This document shows, piece by piece, positions 23,054 through 34,532 of a stretch of 64,000 nt of DNA (positions are counted from its first letter, which is position 1; the number at the start of each line of letters is the position of its first letter). Both the position numbers and the translations under genes were made by a program. Source of the stretch: Ilyonectria destructans (taxonomy: Eukaryota > Ascomycota > Sordariomycetes > Hypocreales > Nectriaceae). Where the stretch lies: positions 2,232,001-2,296,000 of the forward strand of contig JAHEWK010000010.1 of NCBI GenBank assembly GCA_020740775.1. The letters are read 5' to 3'. The notes beneath the pieces were generated by a model. The model saw nothing but the letters and a program-made list of their open reading frames with translations. It was not told the DNA's origin and searched no databases.

Positions 23054-23312
23054 TGTTGGTTCCTATTATCTGTGGCATGCGTTGACCGCGGAAGGGTCGA
23101 GGTCAGGGCCCGACCCGGGCCCGGACCGCGCCCGGTCCGCGAGCCAGCTGCGGCACGTGATGGGGCCGCGGCATCATAAGAAGGGCACCTTCTGTGCCCT
23201 CTGTTTCCTAGAGTAGTTATTACAGTTATCATTGAATAGCTCATCGGTCCGCTTGATTGATCAAGCGGAATATGTTATTGCTTTCCCACATATATGTGAA
23301 GACCAACCAACA
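23054..23312 (+). repeat. 5' LTR (259 bp)
   Basis: Begins TGTTGG and ends CCAACA. It carries a GC-rich block and three perfect inverted repeats: CGGACCG/CGGTCCG (23122-23139), AGGGCAC/GTGCCCT (23182-23200) and TCCGCTTGAT/ATCAAGCGGA (23248-23269). It differs from the 3' LTR at five positions. Confidence 0.95.
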
Positions 23313-23379
23313 CTGATCAGTATTGTCACGAGTTGACAATACAGATCCGCAAGGTAGAAGAGGAGTTATTCCCAGACGC

Positions 23380-26300
23380 ATGACCAAGTCCAAGGCGCTT
23401 ATAAACCGGAAGAGCTTGCTACAATCATCGGGTACTAAGAGAAAGCTTAAAGACCAACAGGCCGAGAATCCCAGTACCAGAGTGAGCCTATTGAGGAGAC
23501 CGGAGCGATAACGACATTACGGCGATCTACAACCGACCTCGACAGCGCGTGCCCCATCGCACATATACAGACCGGAGACTGATTAATCAGACGATCAAGC
23601 ATCCAAGAAAACCGCAGGAATCCTTAACTGGAGCATTCTTACCGCTATAAGTACCATAGTAAACAACAAACAGAAGTCAAGCAGATCCCAAACTGCAGAC
23701 AAAGCGGCTATACGCCTTGCCCAACAAATCCAAAAACTCAGGCTGCCAGACAAGCTTTTTAACTTCATTAATCCATCAGGCATATACAACAACCCTATAC
23801 CAGAGGCAACCAACAGACAGCAAAACGGATATATACTTAGAAAGCTCATCGACTGGCAGTCAAGAAGTAGTCAAGATATTGACTACAGCCTCCTGGGAGA
23901 CTTCCAAGAGGATTTCGAAGGATAGAATGAGGAAGATTTCCAGTCCCTGCAACAGGACCTTCGACGACCGTTAAAAGATCACTTAATCAGGCACGGAATA
24001 TGCTTAGGAAGTTGGAACAGACCGACTAACATCAAGCTGGCGGAAGTTATTATCTGCAACAACTTACCTATGTAGACAGACAAAGCACTAAGGCAATACG
24101 GACCGAGATTGCTTGAGACTACAGAAGCATACAAACTTTAGCAGGAGTGGAAAGGAAAGGGGACCAGCAAAAACCCCCAACGAGGGCCACGAACGCCCAG
24201 CCCGAGGACCCCAGCGGAGGCGCCACACTACCAGACACCAAGCGGGCCGAACGCGGTCCAAGACCATATAGCGGCATTCAAAGGAAACCTAGCATCGTTC
24301 AAGAGAGCTATAACAGTCCAGCGCAAGCACAACCCGCAGCTGGCACAGCAACCACCAAGTCCATACCAATCCCGGACTGTAAGCAACAAGCTAGAGAACC
24401 CAAGGAAGAGCACCCCTGCCTTAGCGTTCCAAACCCCAGAACGACACAGGAAGGCTACACAAGCTACTGAGGGAAGACCACATCTCTTTAAGCAACGGAC
24501 TCAAAGCCCCATACCACCAAGCCGACATGGACCAGTTGATCAAACACTTCAGCACCGACAAGCCCCATTAGAGACGGAGGACGTTAACCCATATCGTCAG
24601 ATTCCGCCACGGCAGAAACCGAACGAGATGCTGCCAGCAACCGTGCTAGCACAATTTGCGAAGCTATAGAGGAAGGAGATGAACTATACCGGGGAGGTAT
24701 ACAACTTGCTGGATGAGAAAGTCAGGTATTTCCTGAATACCTATGCGAATATTGGGATACGGGAATCACAATTCCACGCGGCCTTCAACTACATCCTTGA
24801 CGGGGCCGCACTGGACTTTTATTCCTACCAAATAAGCCCCAAGATGACTTTTGCAGAGATATACTGGGCGTTACATCACCACTTCGAGACGGAGGTAAAT
24901 CGGAAGCATTACCACTCCAATTGGACTACAGTTACATTCCTCTCGATAAAGACGCTAAATCCAACCGGCACCAACTTGGAAGTACTTGATCAATTGCTTT
25001 CCAAGCTGAAGAAGTATCAGCAAGTACTTGGCGCAAGCTTTATAGCCGAGGACCAGCTCGTATCGGCTACGATCAGGGCATGCCGTAAAGTCCAGAAGTT
25101 TGAGTTCGCACTCTATACACCAGCGCAGACATTCGAGCAGTTACGATCGCAACTGCACTCCTCTGTCATTACGAGTGAGAGCCGCGGCCACAGAGGTGCC
25201 GCCCAGTTCCAAGGGAGCGCATATTTGGCCGATCGCAATTTCCACCGGCCATCATCACGACCCCGGACAGGACCCGCCCCAAGCCCGCAAAGACCAGCCG
25301 GAGATACACAATAGAAGGCGAAATGCTTCATCTGCAGCAAGCCTAGCTGTTAGTCTTCAAACCACACGCCTGAGGAGAGAGAGCGGTCGAAGAGGGAATA
25401 GAAGCGCGCAAAGGAATTTCGCCGCGAATAAGGCACCTTTGCATCGTTCCTGGCTGAGTACAAAGGCAAGTCAGAGGATGACTACGACAATAAGGAGGAC
25501 CCGGAGCGGGACCGACCTGGCTACAGGCCGGAGGCGCATTTTACGGAAGTTAAGGACCCAGAGGCATTCTTACGCAACCACTCCGAGGAAGCAAAGACTG
25601 CCTAGGGATTAATCCAAGCGGCAGCATACCATCGAATTGCAACCAGTTACAATAGGATCATATATAAATCGGTTGATCAGTCAGTTGAGGGAGCTACGAT
25701 ATTCTCTGCAGACCGATATTCGGACCGAACGTATTAAGGCCAGATGCCGGATACAGGAGCGTCAATAATCTCAACGGTTGGGATAGGCCAGGCCCGCGCA
25801 CTAATACGAATTTGTCTATGGTTATCGATCGATCAATCGAAATCGGACGGCAATACAGTGCGCTTCGGCGACGGCCCGCGCACGAGCTGCTTGGGAACGC
25901 TTATCGTGGAGGGACCGTTAGGAACGATTACTTATTTCGTAACGGAAGGAAATACACCCTTTCTGTTCTGCTTGAAGGACATAGATGACAAGGGCATCTA
26001 TTTTGACAACACCCATGACGAGCTCGTCAATAAGCTCACTGGAGCCCGGATTCTGATAACCCAGAAGTTCGGTTACAGATGGTTTCATACGAACGTAGCG
26101 AGCGATGCAAGCAGCCACTTTACGGAAGGAGAGCTGAGACGGCTGCACCGTCGATTTGGGCACCCATCAGTTGGGAAGTTGGAGGCATTGCTCACCCAAG
26201 CCGGCCACAAGGTGGACCGAGACGCGCTCCAATTGATCAGACGGTTCTGCCACTACTGTTAAGTCAAGGGCCTGTCAGGACAACGGTTCAAGTTCACACT

Positions 26301-28932
26301 ACAGCGCGAAGCGGACTTTAACTACAAGATCATCATTGACGTAATGTATCTTAAAGGGAAGCCAACACTGCATATAGTGGATACTGGAACCAATTTCCAG
26401 GCTGCAAGATTCCTGCAGAGCATCTCCACAAAGAAGACTTAGGAAGCACTGAAGGAATACTGGATGGATATATATCTCGGACCTCCTGATGTCGTATCGC
26501 ATAATGCCGGTACGAACTTCAATTCCGACGAATTCCGGACCGAAGCCAGATTGGCTGGAATTACTATAAACCAGGTCCCTATTAAGGCACACTGGTCGAT
26601 TGGGAAGGTCGAGAGATATCATGCACCCCTTCGAAGGGCATATAAGATCATTCGGGCAGAAACCGCTCGATCAGACGTATCGGAAGCAGCCTGCTTGCAA
26701 ATGGCGGTGAAAGCAGTCAACAATAGCTCCAGGCCTGACAGCCTGGTACCGACACTGCTTGTATTCGGGGCTTATCCATGCATCTCAAAGGATTCGCCTC
26801 CAACCGCATCGCAGCAACAAAAAGCGGCTGCCGCAGCTAAGGCGATGGCAGCTTTGAGGAAGATGAGGGCAGCTAGAGACATTCAGAATGCGCTTCGCGC
26901 CCGGAACGGACCCGACATAGAACCAACACTGCCGAAGTCGTTGCCGTTGGGCAGCAAGGTCCTAGTCTACAGGAAGAAGGAGAAGTAGACTGGACCGTAT
27001 AAAGTGCTTGCTGTATCTAACACAGTAGTGACGGTTAAGCTTGACAACAGACCGGCTCCATTTAGAAGCACAGCTGTCAAGCCATACAACCGGGATCCTA
27101 AGTATCTCGAACGCACAATTAAGGTCGCCCAAGAGGACCCACTTTTAGGCCCGGGGCGTAGCCTTATCGAAGCCGAGCCGTTCGAATACCCAGAGCAGCA
27201 GAAGAAGAGGCCGCAAGGGCGCCCTAGGAAGAATCCAATTGCGAATGCGCAGGAGACAAATAAAGACCATTTGATCGAATCATTCGTAACCCACAAGGAG
27301 AAGGCCGACTACGAATTGGCCCTTAGCCTGCGTCGTGAAGGGAAGATCACGACCCCGGGACGGGCATTTGAAGGCTCCGATGCGGCGGAGATTGATGCCC
27401 TATTTGGATCCGGAGTGCTAGTTGCTGTGCATCGTAATGAGGTCACGGAGAAGGCACAGATCTTCAGTTCGCGTATAGTACAGAAAGTAAAAGGACACAC
27501 TTCGCTTCCATATGAGAAATCGAGACTTATCGTGTGCGGATTCAACAACCACAAGAAGGCCACGATCCTCACACAAGCCCCGACCGTACAGAGGGCAAGC
27601 CAACGCATTATACTTGCCTTATCGCCATCGCTACAACAGCAAGAAAAGGAAGCAATAGTAAGAGACATCTCACAGGCATATACCCAGTCGGTTACGCCAC
27701 TTAACCGGATAGTATACTTAAGGCTCCCATATAAGCTAAAAGAAAAGTACCCCCAGGGGACGGTATTGAAGGTAATAAAGCCATTATATAGCCTTACTGA
27801 AGCCGGGTTGCACTGGTATACAACATATAGCAAGCACCACAAGGAGAAACTGGCGATAGAGACATCGTCATTCGACCCCTGCTTGCTAATCACACGCCAA
27901 GGCGAGGAAGCTTTTGGAATTACAGCAATGCAGACGGATAATACATTCAACATCGGCACGAAGCCGTTCCTCAAGCGAGAAGAGACCAAACTGAATACAG
28001 CCGGGTTCAAGGCAAAGCCACAGACAATCCTTACAGACGGAGATTCCTGTAACTTCAACGGCATACTGATTCAGGTCGAGAACGGAGAGGTAACCTACAT
28101 CCAGAAGGGCCAGGCGGAGAAACTGCTACTAGTAGACAACAAAGCGATCAATCAAATGCAGCAGTATATCATACAGCGGGCTAGAGGCGCATACATCGCC
28201 TCAATCTGCCAGCCCGAGGCGGCATTTGACTATTCCGTGGCGGCCCAGGTCAGGGAACCAAATAGTGAGGATATCGCAAGACTTAACCAGCGAATCCAGT
28301 AGCAGCTTAAGAACAAGCAGCGAGAACTACAGTACCAAGCTGTAGACTTAGCGACCACAAAGCTATTTATCTTCATAGACAGATCTTTCGCAAACAACAG
28401 GAATTTAACATCACAGATTGGATATATCATTGCCCTTAGGAATAAAGCCCCAAGTAAGGACCAGGCCCGCACTGGGCCCGCCGTAAGACCTATTGACGCC
28501 AGCCACAATAAGGTATTTGCCCTTACAGGCAACTTAATCTATTAGTCGTCAACAAAGTGCAAAAGGGTTATGCAGTCAGTCCTCGCCAGCAAGATATACA
28601 GAATAGTCAGTAGATATAATCTCGGATATATTATCCGGGATACTATCGGGACCATTATAAAGAGGTTGGGGATTGCAGGACCCCTATTAATCCTCTATAT
28701 GGATTCCTACTTACTATACCAATACCTAGTGCAATTAGACACTACAACTAAAAAGAGGCTTATAATCAATATTATAGCCCTCCAGCAGTCATATAAGGAC
28801 AGAAAGATCCAAGAGATCAGATAGATAAAAGGGGACGACAATCCGGCAGATACAATAACAAAGGGGAAGCCGAACGGGGCCCTGGAGGCATTCATCACGG
28901 AGGGGAGAATTAATATACAGCTGGAGGGATAG
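23380..28932 (+). pseudogene. Copia gag-pol, multiple in-frame stops
   Basis: One frame runs from an ATG at 23380 (open back to 23323, just after the LTR) to about 28932. In-frame stops begin at 23509, 23584, 23923, 24073, 24139, 24667, 25312, 25351, 25399, 25429, 25603, 25735, 26260, 26440, 26986, 28300, 28543, 28822 and 28930: fourteen TAG, five TAA, no TGA. No frameshift is needed anywhere. Gag core is 24679-25311; a damaged zinc knuckle (CFICSKPSC) is at about 25324-25350; the protease motif MPDTGAS is at 25744; the integrase core spans about 26320-26985; reverse transcriptase spans about 27400-28100; RNase H spans about 28350-28900. The reverse-transcriptase Asp pair reads QTDN, so a catalytic Asp is lost. 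Gag and pol sharing a frame is normal for many fungal Copia elements. Confidence 0.9.
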
Positions 28933-28988
28933 GTCCAGCGTAAGAAAGGATAGAGAGCCAACACAGGCCACAAAAGAAGAGTTGCCAA

Positions 28989-29247
28989 TATTGGTTCCTA
29001 TTATCTGTGGCATACATTGACCGCGGAAGGGTCGAGGTCAGGGCCCGACCCGGGCCCGGACCGCGCCCGGTCCGCAAGCCAGCTGCGGCACGTGATGGGG
29101 CCGCGGCATCATAAGAAGGGCACCTTCTGTGCCCTCTGTTTCCTAGAGTAGTTATTACAGTTATCATTGAATGGCTCATCGGTCCGCTTGATTGATCAAG
29201 CGGAATATGTTATTGCTTTCCCACATATATGTGAAGACCAACCAACA
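28989..29247 (+). repeat. 3' LTR (259 bp)
   Basis: Same length as the 5' LTR, with five differences, all G/A. The terminal TG has become TA at 28989-28990, while the 3' end CCAACA is intact. The three inverted repeats seen in the 5' copy are present. Confidence 0.95.
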
Positions 29248-29252
29248 TTTAC
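29248..29252. repeat. Target-site duplication TTTAC (right copy)
   Basis: TTTAC directly follows the 3' LTR end and is identical to the left copy at 23049-23053. Confidence 0.95.
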
Positions 29253-30022
29253 CTTTGTTTCTGCTGCTCCTACTGGCGTCGACGAAACTTCCGCTGTCGC
29301 CTTTGCAGTCAATACTCGAGGCCACTGCCACCGACATACTTGGACAACACCTCGATAGCATCAACAACGACCCGCTGTACGATCTAACACTCGACGTGAA
29401 TACTAGTCCCTCCCACGAACTCCACCTGGCAGCCGCAATCCGCGAGTCGCTGAACGCCCTCTGTAGCCACAGTCGCGTGCCATTAACCATTGGGCTTCTC
29501 AGTTGCCGACCAGACCCGACGGAATGCAAATTAACATACAACGCCTTTTAAAATCATGGGATTACTGAGCCATCCAGAACCGACATTGGGTCTGGGGTGT
29601 CTTGGGGATAATAATTCCTCAAGGACTCCCGGAGACTGTGTATGGAGTTGGCATTTCCCCCCAGCTTGAAAAACGGCGAATTGGAGGTCACTATAGCATT
29701 TTAAATAGGAGTAATGGAGAGGCTGCTGGAGAATAAAAGAACCTATAAGGTTACTGAGTTTCGGGGTTGGGTGCATCGGAGCATCTGGCACTGGCTTTCG
29801 GTTCAGCATGGCTTTATCCTTGTGTGGCCATTTCGCAGTACTATGGCAGGTTATTCACACACGAGCTAGCTAGTAGTACATCCAATCTATAATTCTACCA
29901 TCACACCTAACCATAAGATTGCAAGTAGTACATATAGGGATGAATCTCTTATTTTCTATAATATACGACGTTGCCTATATAAATCCGAAGATAATCCAAT
30001 CCCCATCCGTTGAATTCTGTGC
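29253..30022. other. Intergenic, possible interrupted gene remnant
   Basis: An open plus-strand frame continues from inside the 3' LTR to 29551. Its genomic part (about 29253-29551) has protein-like composition (for example HLAAAIRESLNALCSHSR) but no family I recognise, and no clear partner frame was found on the other side of the element. It may be the end of a gene split by the insertion, or chance. The rest, down to the aldo/keto reductase stop codon, is AT-rich and featureless. Confidence 0.3.
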
Positions 30023-31310
30023 TCAATGCCCGACCATGGACTCGTTAATGGGAGCGTATCTATGTCCATGTGGCTTGGCAGAATCGATGATCCTTCGCAA
30101 CTCTTGCTTTTCCTCCGGAGTGAAATCGATGTCCCTGGATGCCCAATTCTCTTCCAAACGGTGAGCCTTGGTCGTGCCAGGGATTGAAATCAAGCCCTGA
30201 GACGCCACCCAGGCCAATGCAACCTGAGCCAAAGTGCAGCCTTTTCGAGTAGCAATTTTCTTGATCTCTTCTACGATAGCTCGATTCTTGTAGAAGTTCT
30301 CGCCTTGGAATTTTGGTACTGCAGGTCATACAATTTTAGCGTCAATTCAGATCAGAACTTTCGATCGCATGTGAGGATCAACTTACCAGTTCGGCGGAAA
30401 TCGTCCGGCGCAAAGTCGTCAGGAGTCTTGAATGGGAAATCATCCACTAGCCACCCATGACCTAGAGGGCTGAAGGCAATAAAAGCAATGTCGAGTTCTT
30501 TTGCAGTATCTATCAAGCCATTGGACTCATGTAGGGTCTCGAAGGCAGAGTACTCTGCTTGAATAGCATCAATCCTAGCGACTACGATTGTCGTTAGTAA
30601 AAGCCTATTGGGTATGAGAAGGGGCGGGAATTACTTGAGTTCGCCTTTCGAAGAGTTGCCGCAGAGCACTCCGAGAGACCAATGTACTTTGTTTTTCCAG
30701 CCTTTCGGATCTCATCTAAGACAGGGATAGATACCTCAAGAGGGGTATCTGGCATGCTTGTGTGAGCTGAAGGTCGTCTGATATAGTCAAGGCACAGTAC
30801 GTACTGGGATCAATTCGGTGGAGATAGTAGAGGTCGGGGGTGAATCCGAGTCTCTCAATAGTACCGTCAATGTATTCCCTGATATGGGAAGGTGAGTTGG
30901 TGACTTTGCGCTCCGGACCGAAGACATCGAAAGCACATTTCGAAGCGACTACCAGCAAGAAGAGTCGTTAGTAGGGTATTCAAATTGGGGAATTACATAG
31001 AACCACTGACTAAAAATCTTGTCCCGAACGTTGTGCTTCCGGATAAACTCTCCGAGAAGCTTTTCGTTGACACCAGCTTGATACGCAACCTTGACCCAAA
31101 ATATTAGTCTCTTCGTAGCTCAGGTGGATATTCGAGTTGCTGTTAACTCACAGCAGTATCCCAGAAAGTGCATCCCAGCTCGATTGCTTTCAAGAGGACG
31201 GGCTCGGCCTCCTCGAGACTGAGATTGCTTCCCAGTCCAAAGCTAATGCCCATAGCACCAAATCCAGGGGTTGGGACTTGGATGTCACCAAAGGGGAGTG
31301 TTTTGACCAT
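30023..31310 (-). CDS. Aldo/keto reductase (AKR13/yakC-like)
   Basis: Six exons: 31152-31310, 31011-31089, 30805-30948, 30635-30748, 30387-30581 and 30023-30318, about 328 residues. The AKR tetrad is complete: Asp in FWDTAVAY, Tyr in the same segment, Lys in ASKCAF, and His in YYLHRIDP. Family motifs [24 protein letters not shown] and [16 protein letters not shown] (NADPH binding) follow. It should reduce aldehydes or ketones with NADPH in the cytosol; the closest groups I recall are fungal pyridoxal reductase-like and auxin-induced-type AKRs. All five introns are 53-68 nt with GT-AG ends, and each junction restores conserved sequence, for example HRIDP joined to NTPLEVSI. Divergent from the bZIP gene. 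Confidence 0.9.
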
Positions 31311-31890
31311 AGTTTCTAAGTTAGAAATGAAGAGACTAAAATTGTTTCTTTTTTTGTGTCTATTCAGCAAAGAAATGGATTTGAGATGCCCAGGGATCCC
31401 CTCTTTATACGTATCGCTCGAGACTTATTTTCACTGACTCTCTCGACCCAACTCCCCTCCCAAATCGGAGTCAAGCAATGGACTTAAGCTTAGCCCCGCG
31501 TTGGCGGTCTTATACCTTTAAGAACAACTCTGCACGGCGACATGTACCCAATTATTCTGGAACCTCCACCAGTTTATCTTGCTAGATGTGGTGGGCCGAG
31601 CTAACGGCGCCGAAACTGTACTAATTACAGTCAAAACTAGACTTAATATTGCCTAGTCAATGTCATCCAGTTGCATTAGCGAGAAAATTCACAGAGGAAG
31701 AATCCTGATTGGTGCCGAGTGTGGGACTCGAGATACAAAGACTGTGGGTCAAGCTGGAAACGACGGGATAATAAAGGCCAACCGTCCCCACCATCACTCG
31801 TAAGGGCGTCATCCAGTTGCATGTCGTGCACATCAAGAGCCGCCGCTGTTTACCATCATCTCTTGCGGCTCATTCAAATCCGATACCGCC
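31311..31890. promoter_or_regulatory. Divergent promoter region, AKR and bZIP genes
   Basis: A 580-bp region between two start codons on opposite strands. No gene is supported inside it. I could not point to a specific bZIP site (no clear TGACGTCA or TTACTAA). Confidence 0.45.
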
Positions 31891-32912
31891 ATGGATGCGC
31901 CAGATGAACTGGGAAAGACTCAGGACATCGTCGTCAGCGATTGGACGCAGCTCGCAGAGATGCGGGACCCAGGTGATAACTGGACGGGCGTGACGGATAC
32001 AGCCGAGAGGAAAAAGAGGCAGAATCGCCTTAATCAAAGAGCCGTTCGTTAGTCTTCCCTACAAATTTAGTCACCAGGTGTTTAATGCCCAGCACTGACG
32101 TATTGCCTTCTTCTTTGGCTACAGGGAGGAGGCGAAAGCTTCAGCAGAATGATCCAGTTGGGGGCTCACAAACCCAACCGTGGCATGTCAGCTTTCCTGC
32201 AGGTGGTATGGAAACGCACATGGTTGGTGAGAGGCAGCTATACGCTACTGAGCAGGCCGGTAGCAGGATAGCAGCAAACGACTGGTATATAGAGCACGCC
32301 GGCCATCTCATGATAACTTGCCCCCAAAGGCTAGCGAGACTTCAGCATCATATGCGAATGGCTTACGAGGACTACACCCTGAGTGCTCCCAGGCCCACAT
32401 TCCTGCATGTCCTAATCAGGCTGAATGTTTTAAATGCGATGGCAAGCAACGCCATGGCTCTAGGGCTTCCAGTGGAAGGACTTTGTCATGATGAGTTTAT
32501 CTCGCCATTCAACTTCTATGGCCCTCGCCTCCCCGACTCCATCGACCCGCTAGCGAAATTACCAGAAAGCCTCCGCCCAACAGCAGTGCAGCTGACAATA
32601 CCACATCATCCCTGGATCGACACCTTCCCCATCCCTCGCCTACGCGATAATGTTCTTCAAGGAATACTAACTGAGGACCTGGACGAGGATGATCTCTGCA
32701 AAGATCTTCTTCGCGTGGAAGACGAAAAGGCGGCTGATGAGAAGCCTGCCCTCATCATCTGGGGCGATCCATGGGATGTTCGAGGTTGGGAAGCCAGCGT
32801 TGCTTTCTTGAAGAAGTGGGGTTGGCTGATGACGGGATGTCCAGAGCTTCTGGCGTCAACGAACTACTGGCGAGCGCAGAGAGGCGAGAAGAGACTCAAC
32901 TTTGGGAGTTGA
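31891..32912 (+). CDS. bZIP transcription factor, DUF3425 type
   Basis: Two exons, 31891-32047 and 32125-32912, about 314 residues. The junction completes a basic region: ERKKRQNRLNQRAV in exon 1 is followed by RRRRKLQ. The Asn and Arg spacing matches fungal bZIP-like regulators. A leucine zipper is not visible, as is usual for this subgroup, where a C-terminal DUF3425 domain follows (ECPQRL-like ITCPQRLARLQ, RPTFLHVLIRLNVLNAMA, FISPFNFYG, ending WGDPWDVRGWEAS and FLKKWGWLMTGCPELLASTN). It is likely a nuclear DNA-binding regulator. Start ATG 31891 has a CCGCCATGG context. It may control the divergent reductase, but this is only inferred from position. Confidence 0.87.
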
Positions 32913-33277
32913 TGAACCATAGTTTAAGACTACACTCCCCATTCAATTGCACGAGCCTTTACCGTCGTGCCCTGCACGTATATGCAGTACGCCATGCAGA
33001 TGAATGCATCGTCGTTTCGATGAAGGAAGTCCGACTCTTCTCATCGTCACACCATTCGCCCCATCTCAAGAAGGTGACCGGTGACTCACTATTACTAAGT
33101 AGTATGCCTATCTCGAAAGCCCGCCTTGGCCGGATATGGGAAGCAGAGCTCTTCGTAGATTGGTCAGATAGGTTTACCAGACAAGGGGATCATCACTTTA
33201 TTTCAAATGTGAAAATGCAACAGAAATCATCTTGGTTCAATTTGATGTTCAACTTTTGCACTATTTAGGCCAACAAC
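32913..33277. other. Intergenic between convergent genes
   Basis: A 365-bp gap between the bZIP stop and the SRPBCC stop on the opposite strand. No coding or structural signal was seen. Confidence 0.5.
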
Positions 33278-33863
33278 TTATTTCTTGGCTGCGACACGGC
33301 CCAAGTCGGCAAGAGCCTCAATGCGCTTGAATTTCGCATCTTGAATGACGCCTGCGACAAAAGTGTTAGCTTAGCGATGCCGATGGATTGTCCCAGTGAT
33401 ATCTTACCAGCGTCGGCGTCACTGGAAAAGTGACCACTCCACTCGATGTAGGTGCTGCCCTCGAACTCCCCTGATGTGACAGAATTACAGCGAATGGTGC
33501 TCATGGCACTGGTATAGGTGAGTTCGGGCTGTGAAGAGATGATACTATAGGTAATATAGTGATTGATGGTCTAAAGGTAAGCGTCAGTCAGCTTGGTACA
33601 GTCCATTGTAAACAATGACGGAAATGCGGCCTTACACTGTGCTCCTCCTGCTTCACATCCACCACGGTTCCATCCTTGAAAGTCCACTTGACAATGTCGG
33701 TGTCGGGGCTGGCGCCCTTGACCCATTCCGACTTTTCCAAGGCGGACCAAAAATTGGCAAAGTCCTGGAGCTTGATGTGGTGCCAGACGTGGGAGAGGGG
33801 AGCCTTGATGACGGCACTTTCGAGGACCGAGGTGGCGGTGGGAATTGCTGACGGGGCCGACAT
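33278..33863 (-). CDS. Small SRPBCC / polyketide-cyclase-like protein
   Basis: Three exons: 33636-33863, 33408-33570 and 33278-33351, about 154 residues. The start SAVIKAPLSHVWHHIKLQDF is the typical first strand and helix of the START/Bet v 1-like (SRPBCC) fold, with FWSALEKSEWVKG next, then LTYTSAMST and YIEWSGHFSSDADAG, ending DAKFKRIEALADL. Members bind hydrophobic ligands in a single cavity, and some catalyse cyclisation; catalysis cannot be read from sequence here. The splice sites GTAAGG/TTTAG and GTAAGA/GCAG restore the frame. There is no signal peptide, so it is probably cytosolic. Confidence 0.8.
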
Positions 33864-34529
33864 GGTGATGGTATGTATTTACTGTTGATGATGGTATTAA
33901 TTTACTGTCGATAATGTCGGGATGGAGTACAGTCGATGGTCCAGTCTTTAGCACAAGAGGTTGAGATTGACAAAATTCAGATCTTGGACAGAGACTCCCG
34001 GATGAGGAGCAGCGGGGAACCTTGTGGTCTGACGTCATGAATGCTCATAGTGCAATGAGATCTTGATGAGAATGGTTGTGGCGGTTTGGTAGCACTGCTT
34101 CTGGGATAGTGAGACAGCTTGCTTTGGGGCATCTCGCTGCCGATCCCCCGCATCTGAAAGTCAATTATCATTGAGTGTATAGGGTAGGCTAGCACCCGGT
34201 TCAGAACTCCAACGAGATTCTTGATAGTCGACAGTAAAGGTTCATTGTTCAAATACGACACTTTCTGGCAATATATACAGGTACGTGAGTCCTCGGATAA
34301 GTTAGGTGCGAATGTGCTAACTCCGAGGCTGGGATATTACAGAAGAGGGTCCATCGTTGGTGATGTAACCCCCAATTCCTCCCATCTCCACCTTGAATTA
34401 TCTCAGTGTTTATTTGGATGTGATGGACACAAAAAGCCTTCTAGCTCTTTTAACCAACAGAACGTCATCCTTTCGATGAGCGGCCTACCATTATTGATTC
34501 TCTGGGCCATCCTCTTATTCTAGAAACCC
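33864..34529. other. Intergenic, no gene seen
   Basis: Upstream of the SRPBCC gene. The first 100 bases include a short repeated motif (GATGGTATKWATTTACTGT twice, about 33867-33910). No gene is supported. Confidence 0.45.
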
Positions 34530-34532
34530 ATC

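Larger units (their letters stand above)
23054..29247 (+). mobile_element. Ty1/Copia LTR retrotransposon, full length, inactive
   Basis: A 6,194-bp element with two 259-bp LTRs flanked by a perfect 5-bp target duplication. The domain order gag, zinc knuckle, protease, integrase, reverse transcriptase, RNase H is that of Copia/Ty1. The internal coding region is one reading frame broken by 19 stop codons, and the reverse-transcriptase active site is altered, so the copy cannot move on its own. The LTRs differ at only five positions, which argues for a recent insertion followed by point-mutation damage. A purine-rich stretch (about 28970-28982) before the 3' LTR may be the polypurine tract. Confidence 0.95.

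Noticed and set aside
23050..23244. Minus-strand frame repeated at 28910-29179
   Set aside because: It lies inside the LTR and is duplicated only because the LTR is. Arg/Pro/Ala-rich content comes from the GC-rich block.
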